Source: Lophius americanus (lineage: Eukaryota > Chordata > Actinopteri > Lophiiformes > Lophiidae). From it: a DNA stretch of 64,000 nt. The notes under the pieces are model-generated. The model saw only the letters and a list, made by a program, of their open reading frames with translations. It did no database searches and had not been told where the DNA came from. The translations under genes and the position numbers were made by a program. Each line of letters starts with the position of its first letter. Positions within the stretch are counted from its first letter, which is position 1. This document shows, piece after piece, positions 1 through 12,150 of this stretch. The stretch is from the NCBI GenBank assembly GCA_037951165.1, contig JBBDHG010000097.1, positions 2,668,501 to 2,732,500 on the forward strand, in the 5' to 3' direction.

Positions 1-169
1 ACTTTGACACTACTTTACTTGAGAATTTAGATTTCCCACAACTTTTAGTTTTCTCCCCTGTCAGGGGCTTGAATGCTAATGAAATCTCCAATGTCTGTTT
101 GTTATCTGTTGTCTGCTGTCTGTTGAGTTATTAATACTCGTCATGTGCGCCAGAGTGTCGCCAATTTTC

Positions 170-560
170 AGCATGATATCAGCACGTAGACAGGTCTGAC
201 AGCAAAGACAGGTCTGGTACAAAAAACAGGTCTAACACCAGAGACAGGAATAATACCCGATAAAACAATAACTCCAGAGTCATGTCTAACACCAAACACA
301 GGTCTAACAACAGAGAAAAGTCTAATACCGGAGACAGCAATAATACCGGAGACAGCAATAATACCAGAGACAGCAATAATACCAGAGACAGCAATAATGC
401 ATAAGACAGGTCTAATACCAGAGACAACAATAATACCAGAGACAGGCCAGCTATCAGAGACAGCAATTACACCAAGGACAGGTACAATAAAAGTGAGCGG
501 TCTGAAACCAGAGAAAAGTCTAATACCAGAGAACGGGTCCGACACCAGAGACGGGTCTTA
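170..560. repeat. Minisatellite with ~18-bp unit
   Basis: Tandem, imperfect copies of a unit close to taataccagagacagcaa, with variants such as agacaggtctaa. Because the unit length is about a multiple of three, long repetitive open frames appear on both strands; they are artefacts and not genes. Confidence 0.85.
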
Positions 561-3045
561 CTATAGAACAGCAGTTATCGATTATTTTAGTAATCGAGTA
601 TTCTATGGATTACCCTGGTGATTAATCGAGTAAACGAATAGGAAATATTGCATACTGTGCCATTTTATTTTTTATTAAGTTGCTTTTGCTTTGGTCAGGA
701 GCAATAATAATAAGCAAAACAAAAAATACCACAGCTCTATTGAATGAACAACCAATTGTTCCCCCTTTTTAAAAAAAACATGTTTTTTGCTTGAATTGCA
801 CTGTAAACAGCTATAATAAGAAATGAGAATCTGCAGTGTTTTCCAGCGCTTTTTAATGTGTTCACAACATCGGTCTAGCACGACTCCTGGTGGTTTTTCT
901 TGGACGTGTTTCTAGAGTTCATTATATCTTACTTTCCCATTTATTGTTTTGACAGTTTGAATTAAAAAGAAACTGTCTGCTCTGGTTTAGATCTCAATTG
1001 GAAAAGGCCTCCTCATTCAGTTAACGTGGACTATTTCTTCTGATTTTATTCGGAATAAGGAGGCCATGTAAACCCACCTAATGTCTCAGTTTATGTCAAT
1101 GCAGAATCTAAAGAATCAAAGTTAAAACACACATTCACCAACTCCCTGAGTCACTATCACAGTACCTCAGTCTTTGTCTGACATTTTTAATCTCCCCAAA
1201 TTTGAGGCAGAGTGGGCATCTGTTCGAACTCAAAGATAGGTTATTCCCCCTCGTTTACCTCAGTTCTCCGGGTCAGGTGCGTCTCAAGGGAGACGCCAGT
1301 CCAGTGTGTGACAAGTTAGAGGATATGAAGTGACCTGTAATAATTATAATTGTAACTTAAATTTATAAAGCGCCTTGTACGGCGGATCGTAAGGGACGAT
1401 CTCGGGCACTTCCCCGTTTAGTATCGCGCCATGTCAGTATCCGTTTCCCTATTCATTCGACAGCCATTCATTGTCTGAGGTGTGTGGGTGTGTGTACTTG
1501 ACGTAATGACTCAGCGCGGGCTCAGCGCGCCACAACACAGTGCGCTGAATGGTAGTCCAGATTTAAACGAAGCCTCGAGGCAAATAATTTATCTCGCGGA
1601 TTTTTATTAATCGACGTATTCGAGGAATCCTTTGAGCCCTAGTCATATACCAGACACAGATCTAATAGCAGGGACATATATTGACACTGACGAAAGTCAG
1701 AGGTGGGAAGAAACTGAGTATGTTTTCGAAAAAATCTGAACTTCCTGCTCTTCACATTTTCAAAACAGGCTCATTAGTGTTGCAGAATATTCTTATATTG
1801 TTTGTAGATCCCTGACAGACTAATATTAACCTAAACGAATAGACAATAACATGTATGGAGAAGTTGATCCCTGAAGAGAAGGCATGATATATTTGTGTTA
1901 TATTCTACCAAGTTGCTGTCCTGTACATAAACACAACATTTATGCTGACTTTATTCTGTTCCTGCACTGTAAAACATCAAAATGTGTGTTGTAATAAATT
2001 ACCTAAGAAAATTGAAGTACCTGATATACAGTTTTAAGGAAATTTTAATATAAAGTATATTTTAAGTTACCTCATTATTTATATTTGCTTTCTAAAGGAG
2101 TTTAATTAACGTAACGGAAGAAGAAGGGTCAGTGTATGTTTGGGTATTTCCTTTTTTCATTTAAGAGACGAATATTGAAAACACAGAACGAGTGGTAGTT
2201 TCATTTTTCATCTTAAGATACTAGAAACATAATTGAAAAACAAGGCCATTTTTCTTTTTCAAGACAAAATAGGGATGAAAGAAATTTATAAATTTGCAGA
2301 AAATTTGAATGAAGATTCTTCTTGAGTTAATTTAATAGTTAAAAAATAAAATCCCCACGAGACAGCAACAAAAAAAATGGTTTATTTTTTTGTTTTCTGA
2401 GACCAGATCATTTTCCAGCTCACCAATGAGGGCTGTGTTCCCGAGAGGTCGTGGCAAATAGGAAATACATAAGCATCTCTCAAATGGGGTTAACCTTGAT
2501 CATACAAAGACCAGCCATAACATTACAACTGGTCATTGTGTAATTTAAATACACAATGAAGCGTAAATGGTTTTCCGGACTAAACAGTAAAAGATGGCAT
2601 TCATATTGCAACTGTCGTATGGGAAGTTTGACCAATCACAACATCCCATTTTATGGTTGTCCATCTCGGCTTACAGCAGGATGAAAAATGTCCTGTCTGC
2701 CTGAGAACTTTATAACTCTAAACCACCTAAACCATTATTACTGGCATCTCTTAGTTCCATGGATGAATCATGATTTTATGTTACCACAAGTATATGCAGT
2801 ATGTAAAAACCCCATGTTACACTATTTATTGAGTGAAAATTAGAAATTTTTACAACTGAAGCGTTATCATTAACTGTTCATTTGACATTTTAAGCCGTTG
2901 TTAGGCTGGATCATTTGCAAAAAAGTTCAAATGAATCAAAATGTTCAAATTCTAGAAAAACAAACGAAAGCAGATGCCGACGGTACTCGACAATTTTTAA
3001 TCAGAGGAAATTCTAAGCAAATGTTTCACAATGTAATCACTTATT
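561..3045. other. Non-coding stretch, nothing recognised
   Basis: AT-rich DNA with no open frame that resembles a protein I know. A short piece near 1340-1400 (aatttataaagcgcc) looks like the tail of a dispersed retroposon. The first exon of the cox8b-like gene could lie here, but I could not identify it. Confidence 0.4.
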
Positions 3046-3160
3046 ATTTGAGGAGTTCAATCAGGGGGATTGCCTGACAATGCAGAGGATTGGGGGCTTT
3101 TTCAAGGATAATTCCTCACTGTTGGGGAAGACAGTGCAGGCTTGGTTTCACTTCGGTACC
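3046..3160. repeat. Interspersed repeat R1, partial copy
   Basis: The segment from gaggagttcaatcaggggg to the gacagtgcaggcttggttt end matches segments at about 4231-4330 and 60640-60740. It is one of several copies in this window of an unassigned interspersed repeat, called R1 here. Confidence 0.6.
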
Positions 3161-4059
3161 ATCAAAAGAAAGGCAAACGCACTATTAACTAATGTAAACA
3201 GATACCTACCGGTCGTTTTGACCAGTTGTAGCTTAATTTAAGGAATGTATAAAAAGAATAGAGTAGATATCTTGAACTGTGAAATATTAAACATATTTTG
3301 AACACAAATGATTATGAAAGACTTATAGATATTTGTATTTGGAATGAAACTAAAGTGTTGTACGAGAACCCAGGATCCTCTGGACCAAGACCATCTAATT
3401 TGGCTGAAAACAGTCCGTCTGTTCGACCCAGATCTTGATTCTTTGGAGGTTTCACTCTTAAGAAGTTTGGTCAGGATCAAACTAAAAAAGTCAGAAAGTC
3501 CGGACCAGACACTGTAGGTGTGACAGAACTCTATGAGTAGAGAAATAAACAATCTGCCATCTCACACATTCATCAAAAGAGTCATCAACATCAACCTGAC
3601 ACTAAAAAATTAACATGCAGATATAAAAAAATTGACAGCAATGTCTATATTCCTACCGGAAGATAAGTGTTTTTCATGATTTGATAAAAAACTTATGTAA
3701 TTAATTGATAGAATCTGTGCTCAGTATTTCCATGATTGCGTTATTTTGCAACCTGAACGTTAAGGATTAAAACCACCTGCGTCATATTGTGAAGCTGACC
3801 CCCTTGATGGCTGAATCTGACCAGTGTGTCCTCCACAGGACCAGACCCAGTCTGTAGTAGACTGCACGGATCATTCCCTGTATTCTGAGTTTGTAGCTCT
3901 CCCTTCAGGCGGGAGATTTAAAATTCCTTGATTCAAGTTCTGCTTAAATTGCACACGAAATAATCCGGCTCAATTTCCCCTACCTGAATCGTGATTGCCA
4001 ACACACATCCTTCGTGTTAACACAAAAACTCAAATACTGTTTCATGGATCATTTTCAAA

Positions 4060-4335
4060 ATTTAAACCCTCATAGAACTTATTGTGAAGAAGGGTCAGAA
4101 GCATATTTCCCACACAAGGGGGAACTTTATGTCCAAAAGTTTACTGGCCATAATTTCTCGACTGTGGGCACTCAGTCCAACTTTGGTGCATATGAATCCA
4201 GTCGAGGAGATCTATTTTGGATAATGGAATAGTGAGGAGTTTAATCGGGGGGCTTTTTTCAACGCAGGGATTTTGGGGCTTTTTGTTGATAAACCCTTGC
4301 TGTAGGGGAGGATAGCATAGGCCTAGTTTGTTTTT
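4060..4335. repeat. Interspersed repeat R1 copy
   Basis: Contains the R1 core: a catggatcattttcaaaat-type segment, then ggggaactttatgtccaaaag, ggccataatttctcgac and tttggtgcatatgaatcca, ending in the gacagcataggcctagttt-type tail. It has the same orientation as the copies near 23.2 and 60.5 kb and is inverted relative to those near 21.5, 23.6 and 36.4 kb. Confidence 0.65.
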
Positions 4336-4509
4336 AGTAGATGTGGTGTGTTCTTTTCTTTAATTGGGTTGTTGGTGTTTTATTCATTCATTGTTCTAGA
4401 CAGCAAATGATTTTGATATCCAATCTTGGATAACAAAATGAGTGAAATTAACGTAACATGTTCCTATGCTGTTGACTAACTGGTCTATCTTTCTCTGTTG
4501 GTCCATCAG

Positions 4510-4605
4510 GAGCAGGTCATCGCTATGACGGCCTTCTTCGTGGCCATCCTGGGTCCGTCGGGCTGGGTCCTGTCTCACCTGGAGGACTATAAGAAGAAAG
4601 ATTAG
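4510..4605 (+). CDS. cox8b: Cytochrome c oxidase subunit 8 (8B-like), last coding exon
   Basis: Encodes the C-terminal 31 residues of a small nuclear-encoded subunit of mitochondrial complex IV. The exon follows an acceptor (gtccatcag) and reads EQVIAMTAFFVAILGPSGWV, then a LSHLEDYKKKD tail and TAG. It is one transmembrane helix with the family GPSGW motif at its C-terminal end, then the short SHLE-Y-KK tail. The EQ start and the YKK end resemble mammalian COX8B more than COX8A, so the paralogue call is tentative. The exon starting at the EQ position matches my memory of a two-exon family structure. The first exon (mitochondrial presequence) was not found upstream and may lie outside the window. 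The upstream acceptor argues against a processed copy. Confidence 0.88.
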   Translation, partial: EQVIAMTAFFVAILGPSGWVLSHLEDYKKKD

Positions 4606-4790
4606 AAGGACAGAGAGTCAACCAGGCTCAGATGAAAATGTGGACCTCGCTCTGCTCCATATTTATTCAACTGATGAGAGAAGAAGTTGTGTCCGATCTG
4701 TGACCTCTGACCCTTAACAGATGTGTTTGTGTGACAGATGTGCACAGACCTGCACATCTGTCAATGTCAATAAAATATGTTAATATTTAG
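4606..4790 (+). other. cox8b: 3' UTR of the cox8b-like gene
   Basis: Follows the TAG stop directly and runs to just past the AATAAA signal. Short 3' UTRs are usual for small respiratory subunit genes. The end is estimated from the poly(A) signal. Confidence 0.65.
4769..4774 (+). terminator. cox8b: Poly(A) signal AATAAA of cox8b-like gene
   Basis: A canonical AATAAA lies 164 nt after the stop codon in the context gtcaataaaatatg, consistent with 3' end formation of the cox8b-like transcript. Confidence 0.75.
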
Positions 4791-5744
4791 AGAAGTACGG
4801 TCAAGTGTTTTATTCCGATTTTGGTAATAATGTAAACAACACTGATAAGCTGATTTTAGTCATCAATTCAACTGCTGAATTTATTTATTACGAATAGATT
4901 AACCGGGAGCTTCTGCAGTTTCTTCAAACTATGGAACGACCTATAGAGTGTGCAACATTCATTTTTCTATGATTTTAGCGATTGAGTTCATGCAGGTACA
5001 CAGGAAGGCATTTGGGGGAGGGCTACTAACGTACAAATGCCACAACCTTGACATTAGTTCGCAAAATTTTACTTGAATCGCAAGTAAAAAAAAAAGTATT
5101 TGCGCCTCGGTGTGATTATGACCACGATCTTTCCGTCAGTGCAAACTAACAAGTCTGCTTTCTACAGTAGTAAACAATAATGGTAGACATCAGATTTGAA
5201 CTGTTTCAGAGAGAAGATTCAGTCAGTGGACAACTCATCAATACAAAGTAACATTTTTTTATGAAGTGTATTTATTTCAGAAAATGATCATCATAATTAC
5301 GGAAGCATATTGGATTGGGAAAAATAACCCTGCATTTCTGAATTAACTACTTTGCTACCTCGTTCTTTTGAAAGACTGACATTTTTGTTCTGACTGTCTC
5401 TTGAGTCATTACATATCCTAAAGGCATTTCATATGATTATTTTATTACTGGTAAACAAGATGTATCGATTCAACTGATCCTGGAGAAATAATGCAAAGTT
5501 TAATACGTCCCAATGGGCTTTGCATCTGAATGAGAAAGCCCTCGATCCAGGTCAGGTGACTAGTCTAAGGACCCTTAGTTTTTCACTAACCCCAACACCA
5601 CCAACATAAACATTATGGTCCTAAAACTTGTCTTCTGTAACAAAGTGACATCACTGGGAGCAGGTCACATGATTCCAATGAGAACTTTTGGCAGATTTTT
5701 AGGTGGTTTTATAACAGAGTTCAGCAGAACATGGGGGCGGACAC
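4791..5744. other. Intergenic, nothing recognised
   Basis: AT-rich DNA without a convincing open frame or a recognised repeat. Confidence 0.4.
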
Positions 5745-5835
5745 CGTTTTAGGTTCATACAGTGACACGGTTCAGGTTCATACAGTGAAACAGTCCAAGT
5801 TAACACAGTGAAACAGTCCAGGTTCATACAGTGAC
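5745..5835 (-). repeat. 23-bp minisatellite unit, inverted small array
   Basis: About four copies of ggttcatacagtgaaacagtcca, the reverse complement of the 23-bp unit that forms the long array at 58.5-59.4 kb. Confidence 0.75.
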
Positions 5836-5935
5836 CATGTTACCAGTTACCATGGTAACCCCTAACCTCTTCGCTGGCAGGTTTTCTTTAACAAACCCTG
5901 AGTTCGTCTGTGACTTCTCCTTCTGAGTCTGAAGC
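5815..5935. mobile_element. Short dispersed element, copy 1 (inverted partner near 15.4 kb)
   Basis: Holds ttaccatggtaac and ctggcaggttttctttaacaa followed by accctgagttc. The reverse complement of 15440-15520 gives nearly the same string. It is a non-coding dispersed element, probably a non-autonomous DNA transposon; the family was not determined. Confidence 0.5.
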
Positions 5936-6328
5936 AGAACCGTCAGAAGTGTCCATCTCTCATTTGTTATATTATAGATTTATGTCATCAGAGGATTGAA
6001 AGACTCCCATTGTCTGCACTTTTAATTTATCATTTACGTGTTTGATATGACATTCCCCAACCCTACATCCCAAAAACATCACACCATTGGCGTCTCAGTG
6101 GTTGCCATGGTGAATCACAGTATCTGAGCTCCATTGAAGATGGCTTTTCATTGTTCACGCGCAGGATTTTAACTCAAACTAACTCAGAGTTGATTGAACT
6201 ACAGAGAGCAGCTGCTTTGGAACCGAAAACTCACCCAGCGCCGCCCCGGGCCAAATTGGTGCCCTATAAGTGGAACCTGGTTATAATAATAATGATCTAT
6301 TATTTAGTGTTATTGATGATTCAGTGTG

Positions 6329-6330
<2 letters not shown>

Positions 6331-6372
<42 letters not shown>
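6331..6372. repeat. (TA)n microsatellite
   Basis: About 20 TA dinucleotides, uninterrupted. Confidence 0.95.
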
Positions 6373-6377
<5 letters not shown>

Positions 6378-6713
6378 CAATAAAATAATATCCATGATGA
6401 TATGATTATTATTTTTATTTGTTTGTTCTCTGGCATCCATTCTCTCGACATGTAATGTTTCCTACAACCTCTGACTGTTATGAATTCAACCTATCAACTG
6501 ATATTCAAATAAAAATTTAAAAAAAGATCTAATTACAGGAAAATATACATTGATATTTGACCATAATTTCCTAAAGAGCACCAGTTGGTCAGATTGCTGC
6601 ATTTAATGTATAAGGCACTTCACATTTGGATCAAATGTGAAAGAATGCAGAGTAAATAAAAAAGTGATGGCAAAGATTGACAATTCTGCAGATCCGATTC
6701 ATTGATTGTCCTA

Positions 6714-7020
6714 ATGAATGACTGAATAAATGAATGACTGAAGGTCCAGTATGAGTGGTTACAGAAAATGAATGACTGAATAAATGAATGACTGAAGGTC
6801 CAGTATGAGTGGTTACAGAAAATGAATGACTGAATAAATGAATGACTGAAGGTCCAGTATGAGTGGTTAGAGAAAATGAATGACTGAATAAATGAATGAC
6901 TGAAGGTCCAGTATTAGTGGTTCCAGAAAATGAATGACTGAATAAATGAATGACTGAAGGTCCAGTATGAGTGGTTACAGAAAATGAATGACTGAATAAA
7001 TGAATGACTGAATGAATGTC
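6714..7020. repeat. 54-bp minisatellite, about 5.5 copies
   Basis: The unit begins gaatgactgaataaatgaat, continues through gactgaaggtccagtatgag and ends tggttacagaaaat, with near-perfect copies. The unit is 54 bp, so an 18-residue repeat stays open on the - strand (VIHLFSHSFS followed by a TTHTGPS-type segment). Nothing suggests that this frame is expressed. Confidence 0.92.
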
Positions 7021-8015
7021 CAGTTCAACTCGGGGCACAGACCCCCCTCCTTTCTAAATGTAGTGCTGTGATGGAACCTGAGGTGAATTATACAAATAAT
7101 GTAACTTTTAGACTTTTATTTTAACAAATCTGCATGTGAAGCCTACCTCGCGGCCGCTCTGTTCCTCACTCTGTCCAGCGCTCTCTCTCTCTCGCACCCA
7201 ATGTTTGGAATGCGTTGGAACTATGTGTGACCCCCACGCAGTTCACCCGGCTGATGACCTTGATGCCACTAAGCAAGCGTGTAGTCTGCCAAGCCAGAGC
7301 TCAGGATGAAAAAGTTTGTGGAGCCGTTCTTGAAAACACCCCTCTTCTTTTTATCTGCTGCAAACAAAAGACTGTAACCAGTCATGTATAATAATTACTA
7401 TTCTGTATCCACTGTCAGGACGTGAGTTTTTGTATTGTATGAATATTCTTGCACCTCTTTCCACAACATCCTATCCATGAAATTAAATCAAATGTGCTCA
7501 TAAGGCCAGTCCATAACTGAACTTATTAACATGCCTGTGACTGTGACCGTCTAAAGTTCAAGGGCCCTTCATGAACCTGGATTGTTATACTGAACACATT
7601 CTGTCTGCACGCCAGAAGATTTTAATCATTCACTCGTTTGAGCTGAGCTGCTGGGCCTTGTGTATAAATGTCCAAGGCTTTACACAACTCTAAGAAGGAC
7701 TTTGACCTCGCCCGGGTCTCGAAAGCTGGAGGGAATGCTAAATTGGCTCTTTGGCCCGAGAACATCTATTCAGTCAACATACAAATATTTAAAGTCCGCT
7801 GCTTAAAGGAGGGTCACAAGAGAATAAACAAAGAACAAACCTGCATATATATACCTATAGGCTTCTGCAAAAACATCACATTCCCTTCTTCTTACTCTGC
7901 TTCTCACGAGACACACGCGGTGACCACAGACCATTCCTCTCTCCTCATCCGCCCTGACTGATTCTTCCCTAGTTTTGCATGTTGCTAGTGGCCTTGTCTC
8001 CTGCCTGCAGCCCAT
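7021..8015. other. Intergenic, nothing recognised
   Basis: No open frame that I recognise and no clear repeat. Confidence 0.35.
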
Positions 8016-8019
8016 TCAG

Positions 8020-8485
8020 ATGGACCAGTCAGTACAGCTCCTCCAGGATGGAATATCCATACATGCCATCACCAGAACGTTTACTGTGTTTCCGAGAACA
8101 GTCTTGTGAGCATGGCAGAGATACCCGGAGCTGGACAGGACCGTGGAAGATCATCAATCCAAAATAACTTTGGTGAGGCTACTCTGCATATCAGTAATGC
8201 TTGCGTTTTTTTTTTAAATGGCGCTTATCTAAAAATAATCAGCCACTATGAAGGTGGCATGGACGCTCACCATCGTCCAGTGGGACCTGTGCTCATAGCG
8301 TGCGGCTTGATTTTTTCACCAGAGAACACTTTAATTAGCAGTTTCTCCATTTATGCCCCCGCTCACAGTGAGCTCCTGTGACGCACGTGAAGGAGACGCC
8401 GTGGATTACGATGCCTTCGATATAATTCAGCAGGACTGGTTTGGTGGTGGGTCAGTGATGGTCTGGGGACACCTGAACACAAGTT
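8020..8485 (+). mobile_element. Decayed Tc1/mariner-like transposase relic
   Basis: At 8020-8160 a frame reads QSVQLLQDGISIHAITRTF and then a TVF-R-TV-AWQRY segment, like the N-terminal helix-turn-helix of Tc1-like transposases. Near 8440-8475 a frame reads GGGSVMVWG, the block that precedes the second catalytic Asp region. The frames are shifted and interrupted, so it cannot be functional. Confidence 0.5.
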
Positions 8486-8569
8486 ATGTATCGGTGCATA
8501 AGACATCACACAAGTGGAACCACAGACAGTCCATGCCCTCACTGATTTCCTAGAACCACTTATCCTGTA

Positions 8570-8632
8570 AATACTAATGGAGGGGCTGGAGCCAATTCCA
8601 GCTGACGTTGAGTAAGAGGCAGTTACGCACAA
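8570..8632. repeat. Dispersed repeat fragment
   Basis: The string ggggctggagccaattccag followed by ctgacgttgag matches 51308-51340 (ggctggagcctatcccagct followed by gacattgggcg) and belongs to a very common vertebrate dispersed repeat. Confidence 0.55.
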
Positions 8633-8639
8633 GCCGCCA

Positions 8640-10165
8640 GATCATCACAGTCACAGGGCAGACACGTAAGGATGAAGAACCATTCTTTCACACGGTTACA
8701 CCACAAACCGGGTCCCGGGGAGAAACTGAAAACAACTTCCGTCTGCGTGTGAAGTGGTAAAATGAGTTGAATACAGACTGGGAAGAACCTGTTCCTACAC
8801 ACCGTCCTTTCTCTCATAATCCCTTATCAAAGGGATTATGAGAAAATCTGCTGTTTGCTCTCGTTATAGCTGAATGGAATGAAAGCCTTTGCTCTCCGAA
8901 TTTGTGTGTTGAGTGTGTGCTCTCTTCGGGTGTGTTATGAATATGTGTGTTTTTAATATAATGAGTTGACATGCTTCATTGGGACTGGATGGTGGATACT
9001 GACGTGCCTACACAGCTGAGCTTCAGAGGTTCCAGTGTGGTCGCTGTGAATGTAAGGGAGCAGACAGGTGAGGAGGGATCTCATTTCGATGACCACTGAT
9101 TTGGGGTGGGATTATTTAACCGAGCCTGGGTTATGGATATTATTACATAATATCCCCAACTTTTCGGGGGTATTACTAAACTTACACCAGATGTAGAGGA
9201 TGAAAAACTTTCCCTCACTGATGCTGCCAAAATCTGAATCTTTTCGCTGATGCCAGTGCGATCAGACACTGACGATTAAATAGCTTTAATGGACGCTTTT
9301 TGGTCCAATAGGTGCTCATTAAGATAAATCTTGTTTACAAAGGGAATTATTGACATATTATAGAATCTCGGGTTGAAAATACAAAATTCCTCCAAAATGC
9401 ACAACCTTCGTGAAATTCAAATCCAATAGTCTCGGACAAAATTATAACTAAAAAAAAAAGAACACTTTTTGAAATGCTGGCCCTTCCAGAGACATGTAAC
9501 TTACTTCTGGCTTTTATGGTAATTACTTCTTCATACTTTGAAAATAAATAATCAGCTTAGCACTTTTTCTCCTAATCAAGTGCGATTTTTCAATTTTAAA
9601 TTTGCAGTTCCACAACATACATTAAATTAGGAACATGAAAGTAGAGCATTATTAATAAATGTGAGTTGTCCACTTCTATCTGTGCGCTCACGGAAGTGTT
9701 GTGTTACATGAGGGTGAGTCAGGAGCGTTATTGGAGCATGAAGTGGTTGAACACCACCTGTTCATCCAGCGATGCCTTGTTATTTATGAGAAGGCTTTGC
9801 AGATCTCGTGGGTGGTTTAATCTCGGCCATGAGTGGACGCAGGCTGAAAAAACATCTATGGTGGATCATATCAGGGATGGATCGAGTTGAACTGATTGAA
9901 GTTGGGTCTTTATTAAAAGCAAGGCAAGTCTAAGAAGTGGACAAAATTGTCTTTCTAATCTGTCGCAACTAATGTGAAGGAGGTGTGCACACCTGGAACC
10001 CCTGGATTCAAACAACAAACCTGCTCCCTCCTATCTGGTCATAAGACATCACATACGTCCTCATCACAGACTTCCTGTTTTAGAATTTGTCTGAAACAAG
10101 TAAACAACTGGATCAGATTATTTTCGTTTAAATGACGTTACTCGAACCGAGCAAGAGTGGAGACC
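8640..10165. other. Intergenic, nothing recognised
   Basis: A short palindrome (ataatcccttatcaaagggattat) lies near 8815-8840. No coding sequence was recognised. Confidence 0.35.
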
Positions 10166-10169
10166 GACA

Positions 10170-10265
10170 TCACTGGACCGTTTCAGTGTGTGCGTCTGGA
10201 CCGTTTCACTGTGTGAGTCTGGACCGTTTCACTGTGTGAACCTGGACTGTTGCACTGTATGAACT
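10170..10265 (+). repeat. 23-bp minisatellite unit, small direct array
   Basis: About four copies of a gtctggaccgtttcactgtgt unit. It is the same unit as the long 58.5-59.4 kb array, in the same orientation. Confidence 0.75.
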
Positions 10266-10269
10266 CATA

Positions 10270-11069
10270 TTTAATGTGAGAAGTTGGATGAGCCCATTTA
10301 ATGTGCAGGCAGAGCATTTCATGTCAAACACTGAATCCACATTTCGTGTAGAAAAATAAATCAATTCATATTTGGTCATCAAGATTGAAAAGCTACTTGG
10401 AAATTAATTAAGAATATATACAAGCAGTGTAACACATCTGTAAATCACACTAGTATTCAAAGGGAGAAAAGAGAAAAGGTCCATTCACAATCAACAAAAA
10501 AAAGTCCGTGGAAACATTCTCTGTGAAAACCTCTTCACTTTCAGTGCTGTCTTAAATACACGACACAAGCTCTAACACACAGGCAGTCTGACCTGAATTA
10601 AAAAACTGAGGAAGAACATAGGAGCAGCAAGAGGCGCCGTCAGAAAGACCAACCCCCGAAGAAAAACCCAGAAAGTAGAAAGTAGAAAATAAGGCCACGA
10701 GAGAAAAAAGCCAGAATCCTCCTCGTCACCACCGCCTTGGCGTCCGCTCCTGAGTACGGTTAGCGTCCCTCTGTTGTTTACCTGTAACCCCGGCAACTAC
10801 AGTCATTTCTTTTTAAGCTGATTTTCTCTTAACTTTAAATCAACAAGGACGTGTAAAGTACTGATGTGAACGCTCTTCTAGCATTAACACACATCAACAG
10901 GTTACACACTGCTCTCCCTCTGATGTTGGATAACATCCGCTCAGTACCATCAGTGAGAACCGACGTCTGAGCCAGACTGCCTCACATCGCAGAAGTCATC
11001 AAGAATCTAGTCTTGTGCCGTTGTGAGCTCAGGTCCCGTCAAGACAAGTTGTGAGGAGCCTCTTTGCTG
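10270..11069. other. Region downstream of tmem170a (likely 3' UTR plus spacer)
   Basis: Lies just 3' of the tmem170a stop codon on the - strand. Part is probably 3' UTR; I could not assign a polyadenylation site. Confidence 0.35.
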
Positions 11070-11200
11070 CTAAAGGGTGGCGAGTACCCGCAGGAAGGAG
11101 ATGAGGAGGACACAAAACGACTGTCCGACCCCAAAGACCAGAGCCTCCAGAGAAATCATCCTCTTCCCCGCTGCCTTGTAGACTCCTGCTATGGCTGCAC
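11070..11200 (-). CDS. tmem170a: tmem170a exon 3 (last coding exon)
   Basis: Encodes the C-terminal third of a TMEM170A-type multipass membrane protein. The acceptor is gtcttcaag; the frame reads AAIAGVYKAAGKRMISLEAL, then VFGVGQSFCVLLISFLRVLA and a TL end before TAG at 11072-11070. The segment holds a GVYKAAGK loop, a Leu-rich membrane helix and the family C-terminus FLR-LATL. It joins exon 2 in phase 1 (A + GT = Ser). It resembles TMEM170A more than TMEM170B through SLEAL, SFCVL and the hydrophobic pattern. The family is small, is reported in the endoplasmic reticulum/nuclear envelope, and has been linked to membrane shaping. Confidence 0.93.
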
Positions 11201-11340
11201 CTTGAAGACACGAAAAAAACAGCACTTCACCACCACATGGAGTATTTATCCACAAAATACAAACAACGCCATTATTTAATGAAGCATTTCTTAGATGATA
11301 CGTATGTTTTTGGTGTTATATCCCTAAAGAAAGACAGAAC

Positions 11341-12150
11341 CTTATAACCACCTGCCTAAAATTGTGTAGCTCCTAGTTTTCCCAGTCAAACACCTCAACA
11401 TGTCGAAGCCTCGACTCCAGACCTCTGAGGGGGCGCTGTGGTATGTGGTACCAAGATGGTAGCAGCAGATCTCTTGAGTCCGGGAAGTTGTAAGGCCTCT
11501 ATGGACTGGACTGGTTTGTCTGACACATACATCCCATATAAATGGGAGATTGAGATCTTTTTGTTTTGAGTTTTGAGGCCAAGTCAGCACCTTGAACTGG
11601 TTGTTGTGTTCCTCAAACCATTCCTGAACCATTTCTGCAGTGTGTCAGGGATCATTATCCTGCTGGAAGAGGCCAATGCCATTAGGGAATACTGTTTCCA
11701 TGAAGGGGGTTCTTGGTGCAACAATGTAAAGGTAGGTGGAGTATGTCACAGTAATATCCACATGAATGATTACTAAAGTTTCCTTCCATCTATCTAATGG
11801 CAGGACTTAAGGTTTCCCAGCAGAACATGGTCTAAGGGATGGGTCAAATACAGAGAAATAAATTCACTATGTTTGCTGTGAATGACTGTATTTAATGAAT
11901 AAAGGATAAATTATTAACACGACCTGCAGTTCTGGAGATGCTCCGAGCCCACATTTGGGTGATGCTCAAGCATTTACAGTTTGGTATTTGTCAGTCTCTC
12001 AGATCCTGACACTTTTTTCACGCTTCCGACATCAACTTCAGGACAAGGTAGTCACTTGCTGCTTCACTTATCTCACCAACTGACAGGCTACCATGGGAAC
12101 CAGATATTCAATATTATTCACTTCTCCCGTCAGTGGATACAATGTTGTGT
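11341..12150 (-). mobile_element. Tc1-like transposon relic in tmem170a intron 2
   Basis: The - strand frame contains MVQEWFEEHNNQFKVLTWPQ, the Tc1 transposase block before the last catalytic residue, followed by a corrupted DLNP segment and a CYHLGTTYHSAPSEV stretch. The left end (cttataaccacctgcctaaa) matches ends of copies near 33.1, 34.75, 45.8 and 61.4 kb; the right end retains a gatacaatgttgtg-type tail. Several frameshifts are present. Confidence 0.75.

Noticed and set aside
168..545. 125-codon repetitive frame on the - strand
   Set aside because: It is a by-product of an 18-bp minisatellite, with similar frames on the other strand and no family resemblance.
4510..4605. cox8b-like exon as a processed pseudogene
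   Set aside because: A proper splice acceptor precedes it, the frame is intact to the stop, and a genuine 3' UTR with AATAAA follows without a poly(A) tract.
6631..7038. 135-codon frame with an 18-residue repeat on the - strand
   Set aside because: Explained by the 54-bp minisatellite; no start context or neighbouring gene supports it.
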